Source: Psychrobacter cibarius (GTDB lineage: Bacteria > Pseudomonadota > Gammaproteobacteria > Pseudomonadales > Moraxellaceae). From it: 64,000 nt of DNA. The notes under the pieces are model-generated. The model saw only the letters and a program-made list of their open reading frames with translations, was not told where the DNA came from and did no database searches. Positions 26,857 to 35,080 of this stretch are shown one piece after another (the first letter of the stretch is position 1; every line of letters starts with the position of its first letter). Position numbers and translations under genes: made by a program. The DNA is taken from positions 248,001-312,000 of the forward strand of contig NZ_JABASQ010000002.1 in assembly GCF_016107535.1 (NCBI RefSeq), written 5' to 3'.

Positions 26857-27351
26857 TCATAGCTGTTCTTTGTGCTCTTCAACGGTGGTGCTATCGATGC
26901 TAACATCGTGATTGAGCGAACGGTTGGCAAGTATGGCAAGTCCCCAAAGCGGTATGAGTGTGCTAATAATCATCGTCAGCATAACGCCCCAAAGCTCATC
27001 ACCTAAAGCGAATAGCAGTAAACCTGCACCTGCAGACACGGGCAAAAAAGCAAAACCGCTATCCACCAATAAAGTATTACTGGCTTGGGTGAGCCAACTG
27101 GGCAACCCTTTAAGTAATCGCCATGTCATCAAAATAAAGAACATGGCGACCAATCCAACGATGTTGGCAGCCTTTTCTATTCCTGCTAATTGACAGATGA
27201 TAACGGCTGATTCACGAACCACGATGACCATCGTGAGTGTCAGGATTAATGCAAGCCATAGCGGCAAATGGGCGGAGTGAGTAGATTTCATAAGAAATAC
27301 TGGCCGATTTAGAAAGAGATAGGATAGGAGCAACAAAATAGGTAACCACAT
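26857..27351 (-). CDS. LrgA/CidA-family membrane protein
   Basis: Up to 164 residues; an internal ATG at 27291 would give 144, nearer the usual 120-140. Neither start has a good ribosome-binding site. The LrgA core has four helices with LLKGLPSWLTQASNTLLVDSGFAFLPVSAGAGLL in the middle, matching the family pattern of a proline-rich stretch before the third helix. Paired with the LrgB-like gene, it forms a two-gene lrgAB/cidAB-type operon. No LytTR or CidR regulator lies beside it, so regulation is unknown. Confidence 0.8.
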   Translation of the reverse strand: MWLPILLLLSYLFLNRPVFLMKSTHSAHLPLWLALILTLTMVIVVRESAVIICQLAGIEKAANIVGLVAMFFILMTWRLLKGLPSWLTQASNTLLVDSGFAFLPVSAGAGLLLFALGDELWGVMLTMIISTLIPLWGLAILANRSLNHDVSIDSTTVEEHKEQL

Positions 27352-27479
27352 TCTAATGAGTGTGTTCTATCTATCAATGATATGAATATTGGTTGAACCT
27401 ATAGCCGATGATTATATAGAGAGTAGGCAAACTAATAAAGCTTATAGCATATCGTCAGTGCGATTATAAATAGCAACAG

Positions 27480-27560
27480 CGTTAAGCTCGCTTAATATAA
27501 TGAATGTATCATTTGCGCCAGGCTACCTTGTGCTCACTTTAAACGACGTCAACTATGGTA
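27480..27560. repeat. Intergenic repeat family, copy A
   Basis: About 81 bases aligning without gaps to 43864-43943 and 56376-56455. Conserved blocks are CGTTA.CCTC.(C/T)TT near the start, a GG(C/T)T.C(T/C)TTGT core and a TTTAAA...(A/G)ACTA end. This copy lies between hflX and the lrgA-like gene in the lrgA promoter area. No open frame is shared between copies, so it looks like a diverged non-coding element. Confidence 0.6.
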
Positions 27561-27607
27561 GCGCGTTTTCGTGATCGGGTAACCTATAAAATTTAATGCT
27601 ATGTGCC

Positions 27608-27643
27608 AAAAAAAGGATGATATCAATGGATATCATCCTTTTG
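27608..27643 (-). terminator. Terminator of hflX
   Basis: On the minus strand, AAAAGGATGATATCC and GGATATCATCC-type arms (GATGATATC/GATATCATC) are followed by eight T. It lies 34 bases past the hflX stop. Confidence 0.9.
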
Positions 27644-27676
27644 TCTTTTATAAAGCTATTTTACAGATTCAGTCAT

Positions 27677-29140
27677 TTATATCTTTGAGTCAGGAGTTTC
27701 CGCTTCTACTGCTAATTCCTCTGACTTAGCGGCTTCAGAATTCAGCGCATCAAACTCATCAAACGCTTTTTCTTCTGCTTCGGTCATCGTCGGCTCTTCA
27801 ACCTCGTCAGGCTTTTCGAAGTCTTCAAGTACTGGCATCAATAATGTGGCTTGTGCTAATGGCAGTACATCTAAAGGCTCTAAATTGGCCTGACCCAATA
27901 GTTGTCTTAGCGTATCGCTTGGCAAGCGAATCGTTAAACACTCATGCCCGCTGTCATCGTAGCTCTCTTCCTGAATAACACCCAGCTCATATAAGGCGTT
28001 TTTTAACTGACCTGCATGATAAGGTAAGGTCAACTCAAAGGTGGTGAGTGTACCAGTAAGTAACTGCTGGACGGCTAACGACAACTCTTCCATACCTAGA
28101 TTTTCTCTAGAAGAAACATAGACGCGATTGGGTTGTCCTTCGCTAGCATAACCAATATGTGCAGGCTCATCTGTCAAATCAATCTTGTTGTAGACATTGA
28201 GCACTGGTACATCATTATCAATCTCTGCTAATACGTCTTTGACCGCTTGAATTTGCTCATGCATATCTTCACTAGAAGAATCGATAACGTGTAGCAATAA
28301 ATCTGCTTCCAAGGTTTCTTCTAATGTCGCATGAAAGGATTCGACCAACTCATGCGGCAGATGACGGACAAAACCTACCGTATCGACTAAAACAACACGA
28401 CCAACACCCTGCCAGTCTAAACGGCGTAAAGTAGGATCAAGCGTGGCAAATAGTTTATCCGCTGCGTAGATATTCTCGTCGACCAAGCGGTTAAATAGTG
28501 TCGATTTACCAGCGTTGGTATAACCGACAAGCGAAATCGTCGGCACATCTGATTTTTGGCGGCGGGCTCGACCTTGCGCACGTGTCTGTCTGACTTTCTC
28601 GATTCTGCTTTTAAGCTGATTCACGCGCACTTGTAGCAAGCGACGATCGGTCTCAAGCTGGGTTTCACCGGGTCCACGTAGACCAATACCGCCTTTTTGA
28701 CGCTCCAAATGCGTCCAACCTCGTACCAAACGCGTCGATAAATGGTTGAGCTGCGCCAGCTCTACTTGTAGCTTACCTTCATAAGTACGGGCACGCTGCG
28801 CGAAAATATCCAATATCAAACCCGTACGATCCAGTACGCGACATTTTACCAAGGCTTCAATATTACGCTCTTGTGATGGCGATAAGCTATGGTTAAATAA
28901 GACGATGTCCGCATCATGTTCGCGTACCAATTCTGCTATTTCTTCTGCTTTACCGCTACCAACGAAGTATCTGGCGTCGGGTCTTTGGCGTGAGCCTGTG
29001 ACTAAAGCCAAACGATCAGCCCCTGCTGAGTCTGCTAACAGCTCAAATTCACCTAAATCATCAGGATCTTGAATTTGACGGATGTCTAAATGTACTATAA
29101 TGGCGCGCTCGCCACCTTCGTGTCTTTCAAAATAATCCAA
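27677..29140 (-). CDS. hflX: Ribosome-associated GTPase HflX
   Basis: GTPase that splits stalled or stress-damaged 70S ribosomes. It is 487 residues. The N-terminal HflX domain contains DARYFVGSGKAEEIAELV and FNHSLSPSQERNIEALVKCRVLDRTGLILDIFAQRA. A glycine-rich linker with KGGIGLRGPGETQLETDRR precedes the G domain. G1 is GYTNAGKSTLFN (about residue 203), G3 is DTVGFVRHLP, G4 is NKIDL. The C-terminal about 60 residues are acidic (EEPTMTEAEEKAFDEFDALNSE). hfq, which commonly precedes hflX in gammaproteobacteria, is not beside it here. Its own terminator follows. Confidence 0.95.
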   Translation of the reverse strand: MDYFERHEGGERAIIVHLDIRQIQDPDDLGEFELLADSAGADRLALVTGSRQRPDARYFVGSGKAEEIAELVREHDADIVLFNHSLSPSQERNIEALVKCRVLDRTGLILDIFAQRARTYEGKLQVELAQLNHLSTRLVRGWTHLERQKGGIGLRGPGETQLETDRRLLQVRVNQLKSRIEKVRQTRAQGRARRQKSDVPTISLVGYTNAGKSTLFNRLVDENIYAADKLFATLDPTLRRLDWQGVGRVVLVDTVGFVRHLPHELVESFHATLEETLEADLLLHVIDSSSEDMHEQIQAVKDVLAEIDNDVPVLNVYNKIDLTDEPAHIGYASEGQPNRVYVSSRENLGMEELSLAVQQLLTGTLTTFELTLPYHAGQLKNALYELGVIQEESYDDSGHECLTIRLPSDTLRQLLGQANLEPLDVLPLAQATLLMPVLEDFEKPDEVEEPTMTEAEEKAFDEFDALNSEAAKSEELAVEAETPDSKI

Positions 29141-29444
29141 AGAGTATCACCTATTTAATAAAGTAAATATATCGCTATTATCCATTCAGTAAACGTCGAT
29201 ATAGCGTTCATATGACCATATATATGTGGTCTTATCAGTTAATATTAAAGCGTTCTAGCACAATTAACGATGGTTTTATGTTACAGCGTAAATGAAAGCC
29301 ATAGGCAAATCAGTGAACGCAGTAGAACTGGTTGAATAAACAGCAACTCAGTGAACAAATCGTCACTGACTGAATAAATTTTGTTATACTCATGGCGCTT
29401 GTTTACGATATATAATCATAAGTTTTTAACCACGAGGGACACAG
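29141..29444. other. Divergent intergenic region, hflX / acyltransferase
   Basis: 304 bases with divergent promoters. TATACT at about 29384 is a plausible -10 for the plus-strand acyltransferase gene, though its -35 is weak. AT-rich; no RNA gene or repeat recognised. Confidence 0.4.
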
Positions 29445-30245
29445 ATGAGCCAATCTAAGTCAGGCTTCTCACTCAGACAACAGTTGGGGCGCGGCAAACA
29501 AATTGCTGGCATGACCACCACTATCGCTGGTGGATTGCGCGCCGCCCAACGTATTGGAGCATTTAAGCAGCCACCACGCGAAAAATTGCCGCGCTATATT
29601 CAAGCCTTTTGCCGCAAAATGGCAGGCTCTTTTGGCGTCAAGGTTGTGGCAGTCGAGCGGGTAGAGCAGCACCACGGATTATGGGTATCCAATCATGTGT
29701 CATGGATGGATATCCCTGTGGTGGGTACACTGAGTCCTGCTTTTTTCTTATCCAAAGCCGAAATCGGTGAATGGCCTGTATTTGGCAAGCTGGCTCATGC
29801 AGCAGGCACGGTATTTATCGAGCGTGGTTCCGGTGATGCAGGGTCGGTCGCCGCCCAAATTGCCAGTTTTTTGACCAAAGGTTTCTCAGTCATATTCTTC
29901 CCTGAGGCGACCACCACCGATGGCAAAAAAATCAAGCGTATTCATGGCACGTTGCTACAAGCTGCCATAGATGCTGACGTGCCCGTACGCCCGATGGTAA
30001 TTGCTTATGTCAATAAAGACGGCACGTTAAGTGAAGAGTTGCCTTACTATGGCAAGCTTACGATGAAAGAGAGCCTAAAAAAGGTACTCGATACGAAAGA
30101 TGTGACCGCCTATGTATTGCCACTTGAGCCAATAGATCCCAAAGGGTTGAGCAAAAGTGAATTGACGGACTTGTTACAAGCCCGTATGCAAGAAGGTTTG
30201 GCCGAACTACATTCGCGAGTCTTAACGAAAGTCGCTAAAGTTTAA
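29445..30245 (+). CDS. 1-acyl-sn-glycerol-3-phosphate acyltransferase-family protein (PlsC-like)
   Basis: 266-residue glycerolipid acyltransferase. The catalytic NHVSWMDIP (HX4D) lies near residue 84. The substrate motif FPEATTTDG near 153 is an EG-to-EA variant of FPEGT, and KAEIGEWPVFGKLAHAAGTVFIERG is block II. PlsC family members acylate lysophosphatidate or other lyso-lipids at the inner membrane. Here there is no long N-terminal TM, only a modest hydrophobic stretch around the N-terminus, so it is probably membrane-associated. GAGGGA lies 8 bases before the ATG. The family also includes OlsA-type ornithine-lipid acyltransferases, which cannot be excluded. Confidence 0.88.
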   Translation: MSQSKSGFSLRQQLGRGKQIAGMTTTIAGGLRAAQRIGAFKQPPREKLPRYIQAFCRKMAGSFGVKVVAVERVEQHHGLWVSNHVSWMDIPVVGTLSPAFFLSKAEIGEWPVFGKLAHAAGTVFIERGSGDAGSVAAQIASFLTKGFSVIFFPEATTTDGKKIKRIHGTLLQAAIDADVPVRPMVIAYVNKDGTLSEELPYYGKLTMKESLKKVLDTKDVTAYVLPLEPIDPKGLSKSELTDLLQARMQEGLAELHSRVLTKVAKV

Positions 30246-30287
30246 GCGGTGACAGCATAATAGTTGCGAATATTTAACACGCTCTAA

Positions 30288-30338
30288 TAAAAAGGCGCAA
30301 ATCGCTCAGTTCATAACTGCGATTTGCGCCTTTTTTTG
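30288..30338 (+). terminator. Terminator of the acyltransferase gene
   Basis: AAAAAGGCGCAAATCGC and GCGATTTGCGCCTTTTTTT form a 12+ bp perfect GC-rich stem with a T tract. It lies 43 bases past the stop and can also act on the opposite strand for the reductase gene (A tract on the other side). Confidence 0.93.
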
Positions 30339-30413
30339 TCGATTATAAATGCTACAGCCTCAATGCGCTAAAGTCGGGTTTGCATCAGACCATGGTGTTA
30401 CATCAAGCTAAAA

Positions 30414-31454
30414 TTAGGGTGATGGATTGGGATGCTGGGTATGCACCGCTTCAATCGCTTCCAATACTTCTGAGCTTAAGGTTAAATGGATACTATCGAT
30501 GTTAGATTTTAGCTGCTCGATCGTAGTAGAGCCAATAATGTTACTGGTGACAAATGAGCGTGAGTTAACGAAAGCCAATGCCATCTGTGCCATATCTAAA
30601 CCTGCATCCGCTGCAATTTTGGCGTATTGAGCAGTGGCTGATAGCGCTTGTTCATTGGTATAGCGCGCAAAGCGATCATACATCGTCAGACGCGCACCAG
30701 TTGGGCGTTTGCCATCGAGATATTTACCAGATAAGACACCAAAGCCAAGCGGTGAATAAGCCAATAGACCCACATTCTCACGGTGCGTAATCTCGGCCAT
30801 AGCGACTTCATATAAGCGATTTAGCAAACTATACGGATTTTGCACCGTGATAGGGGCGATCAAACCATTTTTATCAGCCTCCCATAGATAGCGCATCAGT
30901 CCCCAAGCCGTGTCGTTCGATAGCCCATAAGCACGAATACGACCTTTTTTAATCTCATCATTTAGCGCTTGAATGGTCTCTAAAAAAGGCGTCAAATCAT
31001 CTAATGGTTGCGATGCCATCTCTTCGGTATAACCAAGTTGACTAAAAAAATTCGCCTGACGTTCAGGCCAATGCAGCTGGTAAATATCAATATAATCGGT
31101 TTGTAAACGCTGAAGATTGCCATCGATGGCGCTGCTAATATGTTCGGCATTAAGACGCGTTTGCCCATCACGCAAAAAATCCATCGGCGATATTTTGCTA
31201 GCAAGAATGACTTTATCGCGCTGTTTGGTTTTATTAAACCATGTACCCATAAATCGTTCAGTATCGCCTTGCTTGTCTTTATCTGGCGGCGATGGATACA
31301 TCTCCGCCGTATCCCAAAAATTCACCCCTTCGCTTAGCGCCATGTCCATTTGTTCATGTGCTTGGGTCTCGGTATTTTGCTGTCCCCATGTCATCGTGCC
31401 TAAACAAATCTTAGAAACTTTTTCATTGAGTTGTGGCAACATTTGATATTGCAT
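30414..31454 (-). CDS. Aldo/keto reductase (Tas-like)
   Basis: 346-residue NADPH-dependent aldo/keto reductase of the TIM-barrel superfamily. It starts MQYQMLPQLNEKVSKICLGTMTWG. The catalytic tetrad can be seen: Asp in NFWDTAEMYP with Tyr four residues later, Lys in VILASKIS, and His in YIDIYQLHWPE. The cofactor-binding tail includes IIGSTTIEQLKSNID. PP/DKDKQGDTERFMGTW follows the tetrad Tyr as in Tas of E. coli. Substrate unknown. It sits 49 bases downstream of fkpB on the same strand. A terminator-type hairpin lies beyond its 3' end. Confidence 0.9.
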   Translation of the reverse strand: MQYQMLPQLNEKVSKICLGTMTWGQQNTETQAHEQMDMALSEGVNFWDTAEMYPSPPDKDKQGDTERFMGTWFNKTKQRDKVILASKISPMDFLRDGQTRLNAEHISSAIDGNLQRLQTDYIDIYQLHWPERQANFFSQLGYTEEMASQPLDDLTPFLETIQALNDEIKKGRIRAYGLSNDTAWGLMRYLWEADKNGLIAPITVQNPYSLLNRLYEVAMAEITHRENVGLLAYSPLGFGVLSGKYLDGKRPTGARLTMYDRFARYTNEQALSATAQYAKIAADAGLDMAQMALAFVNSRSFVTSNIIGSTTIEQLKSNIDSIHLTLSSEVLEAIEAVHTQHPNPSP

Positions 31455-31503
31455 ATGAATGTCCTTTGTAAATGTATTTTTATAGCTGACAGTTTTTAAG
31501 CGA

Positions 31504-32001
31504 TTACATGAGCTTTATGCCAGTGACACCAGGCGGGGTAACTTTAAAGATTTTTACTTTAAATAACAGGGATTGTCCGGCAAGGGGATGGTTAAAATCC
31601 ACTTCGACTTGATCGTCATCGAGTGCACTAATCGTACCCGGCAGCGTGTTTTTGCCTTTGTCTTCGAACTCTACCATCATGCCGATTTCTGGATTATCAG
31701 CGATTAACGCAAACTGAGTACGGCTGAAATGTTGGATATTGTCAGGATTCCAATCGCCAAATGCCTGCTCCGGCTCAAGGTGGGCAGAGCGCGTATCACC
31801 AGCACGTAGGTTCATTAACACCTGCTCAAAGCCAGGTAACAAACTTTCATCACCAATGGTGAGCGTCACAGGCGCATCACGGCTAAAGGTAGAATCAATC
31901 ATCGTACCGTTCTCTAGTGATACTTCAAAGTGCAGCTTTACAAGGCTGCCAAAAGTGATACGGGTGTCTTCATTGGGAGTGATAAATTGTGAGTCGGTCA
32001 T
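31504..32001 (-). CDS. fkpB: FKBP-type peptidyl-prolyl isomerase, SlpA/FkpB-like
   Basis: 165 residues from ATG 32001; an upstream ATG at 32031 would add 10 residues but has no better ribosome-binding site. FKBP core: VKLHFEVSLENGTMIDSTF and LTIGDESLLPGFEQVLMNLRAGDTRSAHLEPEQAFG. The IF-loop insert is characteristic of the SlyD/SlpA group, and FNHPLAGQSLLFKVKIFKV closes the fold. There is no His-rich metal tail as in SlyD, so SlpA/FkpB is preferred. In many gammaproteobacteria this gene directly follows lspA; here a plus-strand patch of three genes separates them. Confidence 0.87.
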   Translation of the reverse strand: MTDSQFITPNEDTRITFGSLVKLHFEVSLENGTMIDSTFSRDAPVTLTIGDESLLPGFEQVLMNLRAGDTRSAHLEPEQAFGDWNPDNIQHFSRTQFALIADNPEIGMMVEFEDKGKNTLPGTISALDDDQVEVDFNHPLAGQSLLFKVKIFKVTPPGVTGIKLM

Positions 32002-32330
32002 AGTAATGTGTCTTTTATAGAATAGGATCAAGAGGGTTCATTATAATAGAGAGTTTAGCATAGCTCATAGGCTAAACGTCTTGATGTGACAGATATGTAT
32101 TAGGCCACTTTTATAAGCTGTTACTGATATTTTTACCAACCTACTTTATATATCTTTTTAAAAAATTAATAAATACAATGCGTTAATAGCTCAACTAAAA
32201 ATTATCAATAATTAAAGTTATTCAATAATGAAATTAAGTTGACATTATCTTTCTTAATGTATATAAATGTAAACTTAATTTAAGCAACGTAACTTATCTA
32301 TTAATAATTGTAAGTTAAACAACTTCTGAG
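32002..32330. other. AT-rich divergent region, fkpB / small lipoprotein
   Basis: 329 bases with very high AT content from about 32100 on, rich in AATTAA/TTAATT words. It carries divergent promoters. No RNA gene or terminator recognised. It marks the left border of the 32.3-34.4 kb plus-strand patch. Confidence 0.45.
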
Positions 32331-32654
32331 ATGACTATGAAAAAAGCGGTTTTGGTAATTGGAATGTTCGCATTATTGGCTCAAGGGTGTGCTACGCCAC
32401 ATGTTGTACAAACTAAAAAGATAAGTGATGTTAACTTATCTTGTCAGCAAATTCTTAGCGAAATAGCTGAAGCTGATGACTTTGAGCAAAAAGCACGTGC
32501 TGAGCGTAAAGCGACTGGTAAAAATGTGGCTGCCGCAATTTTATTTTGGCCAGCTTTGATTGGTACCTATTCTAATACTGAAGAAGCTATCAATGCAGCA
32601 AAAGATCGTCGCAATAATTTGACCAATTTGTATGAGCAGAAAAAATGCCGTTAA
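32331..32654 (+). CDS. Small lipoprotein of unknown function
   Basis: 107 residues from ATG 32331, or 105 from the second ATG (MKKAVLV) at 32337. A type II signal peptide is clear: KK, hydrophobic core, lipobox LAQGC with Cys near residue 20. The mature part has a short disordered start, a charged helix (EIAEADDFEQKARAERKATGKN), a hydrophobic stretch (VAAAILFWPALIGTY) and a basic helix ending in Cys. One hydrophobic helix flanked by charged helices resembles small envelope lipoproteins of Acinetobacter/Psychrobacter, but I cannot name a family. A terminator follows. Confidence 0.75.
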   Translation: MTMKKAVLVIGMFALLAQGCATPHVVQTKKISDVNLSCQQILSEIAEADDFEQKARAERKATGKNVAAAILFWPALIGTYSNTEEAINAAKDRRNNLTNLYEQKKCR

Positions 32655-32699
32655 TATCTTAATATCTTAATATCTTGTTAAGGTGTTTTTATGGTCACT

Positions 32700-32732
32700 A
32701 AAAAGCTAAGAGCTTTACTCTTAGCTTTTTTT
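32700..32732 (+). terminator. Terminator of the small lipoprotein gene
   Basis: AAAAAGCTAAGAG, a loop, then CTCTTAGC followed by seven T. It lies 46 bases past the stop. Confidence 0.88.
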
Positions 32733-32786
32733 ATGAGTGCAGAAAAGTTATATAATAGTTGTAAAAATAATCGATGATAAAAAACT

Positions 32787-33479
32787 ATGGATATTAAAAC
32801 GAAAAACCTAAGCACTAAACAACAAGGTCACATTAAAAAGTGGCAAGACGACAAAGGCTTTGGTTTTATCGAAACACAGAATGGTGATTCAATATTCTTT
32901 CATATCAATGAGTTTAAAGCGCGTCGTCGCCCTGAGGTCGGTGAGCCCGTTGTTTTTACGTTTGGGCAAGACAATCAAGGGCGTATGCAAGCAAAAGATG
33001 TACAAGAGCTGAGCTTTGTACAGCAAAAAATGGCGCAAAAAAATCAGAAAATCCGTCAGCGTAATCACAAACGTAGCATGCAAGCAGACTTTGAAGCGGG
33101 ACAAAAGAAACGTTTGTTCCTTGGTGTGGGCTTTTATGGCGTATTAATCTTGTTGGCTGCCATGAACAAGCTCAGCTGGCTGGTTGTGGGTTGGTATGTG
33201 GCCTTGGGTCTCATTACTTATATGATGTATGCCAAGGACAAAGCCGCTGCTCAGAATAATGATTGGCGCACACCTGAATCAACCTTGCATCTGCTAAGTG
33301 CGCTGGGCGGTTGGGTCGGTGCTATGGTTGCGCAAACGTATCTACGCCACAAGTCGCAAAAGCCTGAATTTCGAGTGACTTATTATTTGACCGTCGTTGT
33401 GAACATGGCAGGCTTGCTATTTTTATTAGCAGGTGGTGGCTTAGAGACGTTGACCGATTTACTATCAGAGTTGCTATAA
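32787..33479 (+). CDS. Cold-shock-domain protein fused to DUF1294 membrane domain
   Basis: 230 residues. The N-terminal OB-fold (about 10-72) has cold-shock RNP-type motifs KGFGFIET and IFFHINEF. A basic helix (QKNQKIRQRNHKRSMQ, about 83-100) precedes a DUF1294 region of about four membrane helices (about 112-225) with the family pattern YAKDKAAAQNNDWRTPESTLHLLSALGGW and RHKSQKPEFR. It should tether a nucleic-acid-binding domain to the inner membrane. This fusion is known in many proteobacteria but its role is not established. Only 20 bases separate it from the next gene. Confidence 0.88.
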   Translation: MDIKTKNLSTKQQGHIKKWQDDKGFGFIETQNGDSIFFHINEFKARRRPEVGEPVVFTFGQDNQGRMQAKDVQELSFVQQKMAQKNQKIRQRNHKRSMQADFEAGQKKRLFLGVGFYGVLILLAAMNKLSWLVVGWYVALGLITYMMYAKDKAAAQNNDWRTPESTLHLLSALGGWVGAMVAQTYLRHKSQKPEFRVTYYLTVVVNMAGLLFLLAGGGLETLTDLLSELL

Positions 33480-33499
33480 ATGAGAACTAAGACACAAAT

Positions 33500-34306
33500 A
33501 TGGATGACGTGATTATGAATAAGTCAGGCTTCGTCGGTGGCACATTAGTACATACTGAAATAGGTTTAGTACCAATAGAACAACTAAAGGTTGGAGATAA
33601 AGTATTATCCAAACCTGCTGATGGCTCAGGTGAACTGATATATAAAGCAATAACTAATACTATGAGTACTGAGAATATATCGGTATGGTTACTTGAGCTT
33701 TCTATCGCTGTAGACTCTTTTTTACCAATTAAAGAGAGAATTAGATTAAGAGAGTTATCTGATAGCCAACCTTTGACTCGATTATTGATAACAGAGAATC
33801 ATCCATTATGGGTATATGACAAGCAATGGATAAATGCTAAAGAGGTAAAATCTCAAGATGTTTTAATTAACAAAGACTTGATTAAGTATTCGGCTGAGTC
33901 TGGTAATAATCCCTATGACACTACATCACTAAGAAAAATTTATAGAACGGATAGATCTAATATTGGTTTTGTACCAAAGTTTGACGAAGACAGTCCTGCT
34001 CAATATGGCAGCCTGATTGATTTAACCACAGGTGCAGAGATCGAAAATGGCGTCACTTATCAAGCAGTGACAGACAAATTATATGAGTACGATAAGGAGT
34101 GGGAGCAACGCCTATTAGAACAAACACCTGAAGACGAACGTGAACATGCTGAGTTCTTTGGTTTCCGTCAAGGTGAATGGAAAGATCCTGATGCCATAGA
34201 TTGGGTAGAGGGCGAAGGTCCTCTTACTATGACGGTATATAACATCGAGGTCGAAGACACACACACTTACTTTGTCGGTGAGGCTGGTATTTGGGTGCAT
34301 GAATAG
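33500..34306 (+). CDS. Orphan Hint-domain protein, splicing residues lost
   Basis: 268 residues resembling the pretoxin/HINT region of polymorphic toxins and the Hedgehog/intein fold. It opens KSGFVGGTLVHTEIGLVPIEQLKVGDKVLSKP, the family N-block. A middle TENHPLWV motif and the ending VEDTHTYFVGEAGIWVHE are the other two family blocks. In active members the first residue of the N-block is Cys and the last two are His-Asn; here they are Gly and Glu, so self-cleavage is not expected. No toxin domain follows. The DNA is AT-rich, especially in its first half. It lacks a signal peptide and a good ribosome-binding site; an ATG at 33515 is equally possible. Decayed toxin fragment or a non-cleaving binding module are both open. 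Confidence 0.8.
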   Translation: MDDVIMNKSGFVGGTLVHTEIGLVPIEQLKVGDKVLSKPADGSGELIYKAITNTMSTENISVWLLELSIAVDSFLPIKERIRLRELSDSQPLTRLLITENHPLWVYDKQWINAKEVKSQDVLINKDLIKYSAESGNNPYDTTSLRKIYRTDRSNIGFVPKFDEDSPAQYGSLIDLTTGAEIENGVTYQAVTDKLYEYDKEWEQRLLEQTPEDEREHAEFFGFRQGEWKDPDAIDWVEGEGPLTMTVYNIEVEDTHTYFVGEAGIWVHE

Positions 34307-34360
34307 AGACTGTACCAATGGGGCAAATTGATATACATATTCAATCGTCAAAAATAGAAT

Positions 34361-34396
34361 AAAAAGGTGGGTTACGACTGCGTAACCCACCTTTCT
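34361..34396. terminator. Bidirectional terminator, Hint gene / lspA
   Basis: AAAAAGGTGGGTTACG, short loop, CGTAACCCACCTTTCTT. Perfect 11 bp stem between convergent genes, ending the ileS-lspA operon and the plus-strand patch. Confidence 0.9.
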
Positions 34397-34432
34397 TATT
34401 TGTGAATCTAACTGTATTAATGCGATTTAAAA

Positions 34433-35080
34433 TTATGACCGCGGCATTTCACGCTTTTTTTCCAAAAACAGCATATCAATGACAATCAACGCCACACCGA
34501 TACTAATGCCCATATCCGCAATATTAAAGATAGGGTAATGCCAGACATCAGCGTTGTGTACATGAATGAAGTCGATGACGTGACCATGTAGCAAGCGGTC
34601 AATGAGATTGCCAACCGCACCGCCAAGCACTAGCGCTAGACCTGTCGATAGTAGCTTGGCTTGGCGCGGGGCTTTTATCAGGTAGCCAATTAAGAACAAT
34701 GACATCAATAATGCCAATCCCGAAAAAAACCACTTCTGCCAACCACCAGCATCTGCCAAAAAGCTAAATGCCGCGCCATAGTTGTATGCCAATGTCCAAT
34801 TCAGAAAAGGCTCAATCACAGGCACTGGCTCATGAAAAGTCAGCTTAGTTTCAGCCAGCCACTTCGTCCATTGATCGATGATTAGCACGACCAACGATAG
34901 GAGATACCACGTAAACGCACGACGGCCATTCGCAATCATTTTTGGCGTCTTATTCAGACGACTTTTCGGTGTCGTTGAGCTGCCTGTGGTTGCATGAGCT
35001 GGCTCAGGTGATTTATCGACTTCACCATATGGCGGCTTGTTGTCTGATGATTCTGTTGAGTTAGGCGTATGGTTAGGCAT
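34433..35080 (-). CDS. lspA: Prolipoprotein signal peptidase LspA
   Basis: Inner-membrane aspartic protease that removes lipoprotein signal peptides. It is 215 residues from ATG 35080, against about 160-170 in E. coli. The start overlaps the ileS stop by 8 bases (start ATG inside the last ileS codons), implying translational coupling. The 55-residue Thr/Ser/Pro-rich N-terminal tail is extra. The body has four helices, with catalytic Asp residues in [17 protein letters not shown] and [13 protein letters not shown] start at 35101 would add 7 residues and lie deeper in ileS. The downstream terminator ends the operon. Confidence 0.95.
   Translation of the reverse strand: MPNHTPNSTESSDNKPPYGEVDKSPEPAHATTGSSTTPKSRLNKTPKMIANGRRAFTWYLLSLVVLIIDQWTKWLAETKLTFHEPVPVIEPFLNWTLAYNYGAAFSFLADAGGWQKWFFSGLALLMSLFLIGYLIKAPRQAKLLSTGLALVLGGAVGNLIDRLLHGHVIDFIHVHNADVWHYPIFNIADMGISIGVALIVIDMLFLEKKREMPRS

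Noticed and set aside
26145-26939. Upstream start at 26939 for the LrgB-like protein
   Set aside because: The first 35 residues would overlap the LrgA-like gene and have no family similarity. ATG 26834 has a better upstream context.
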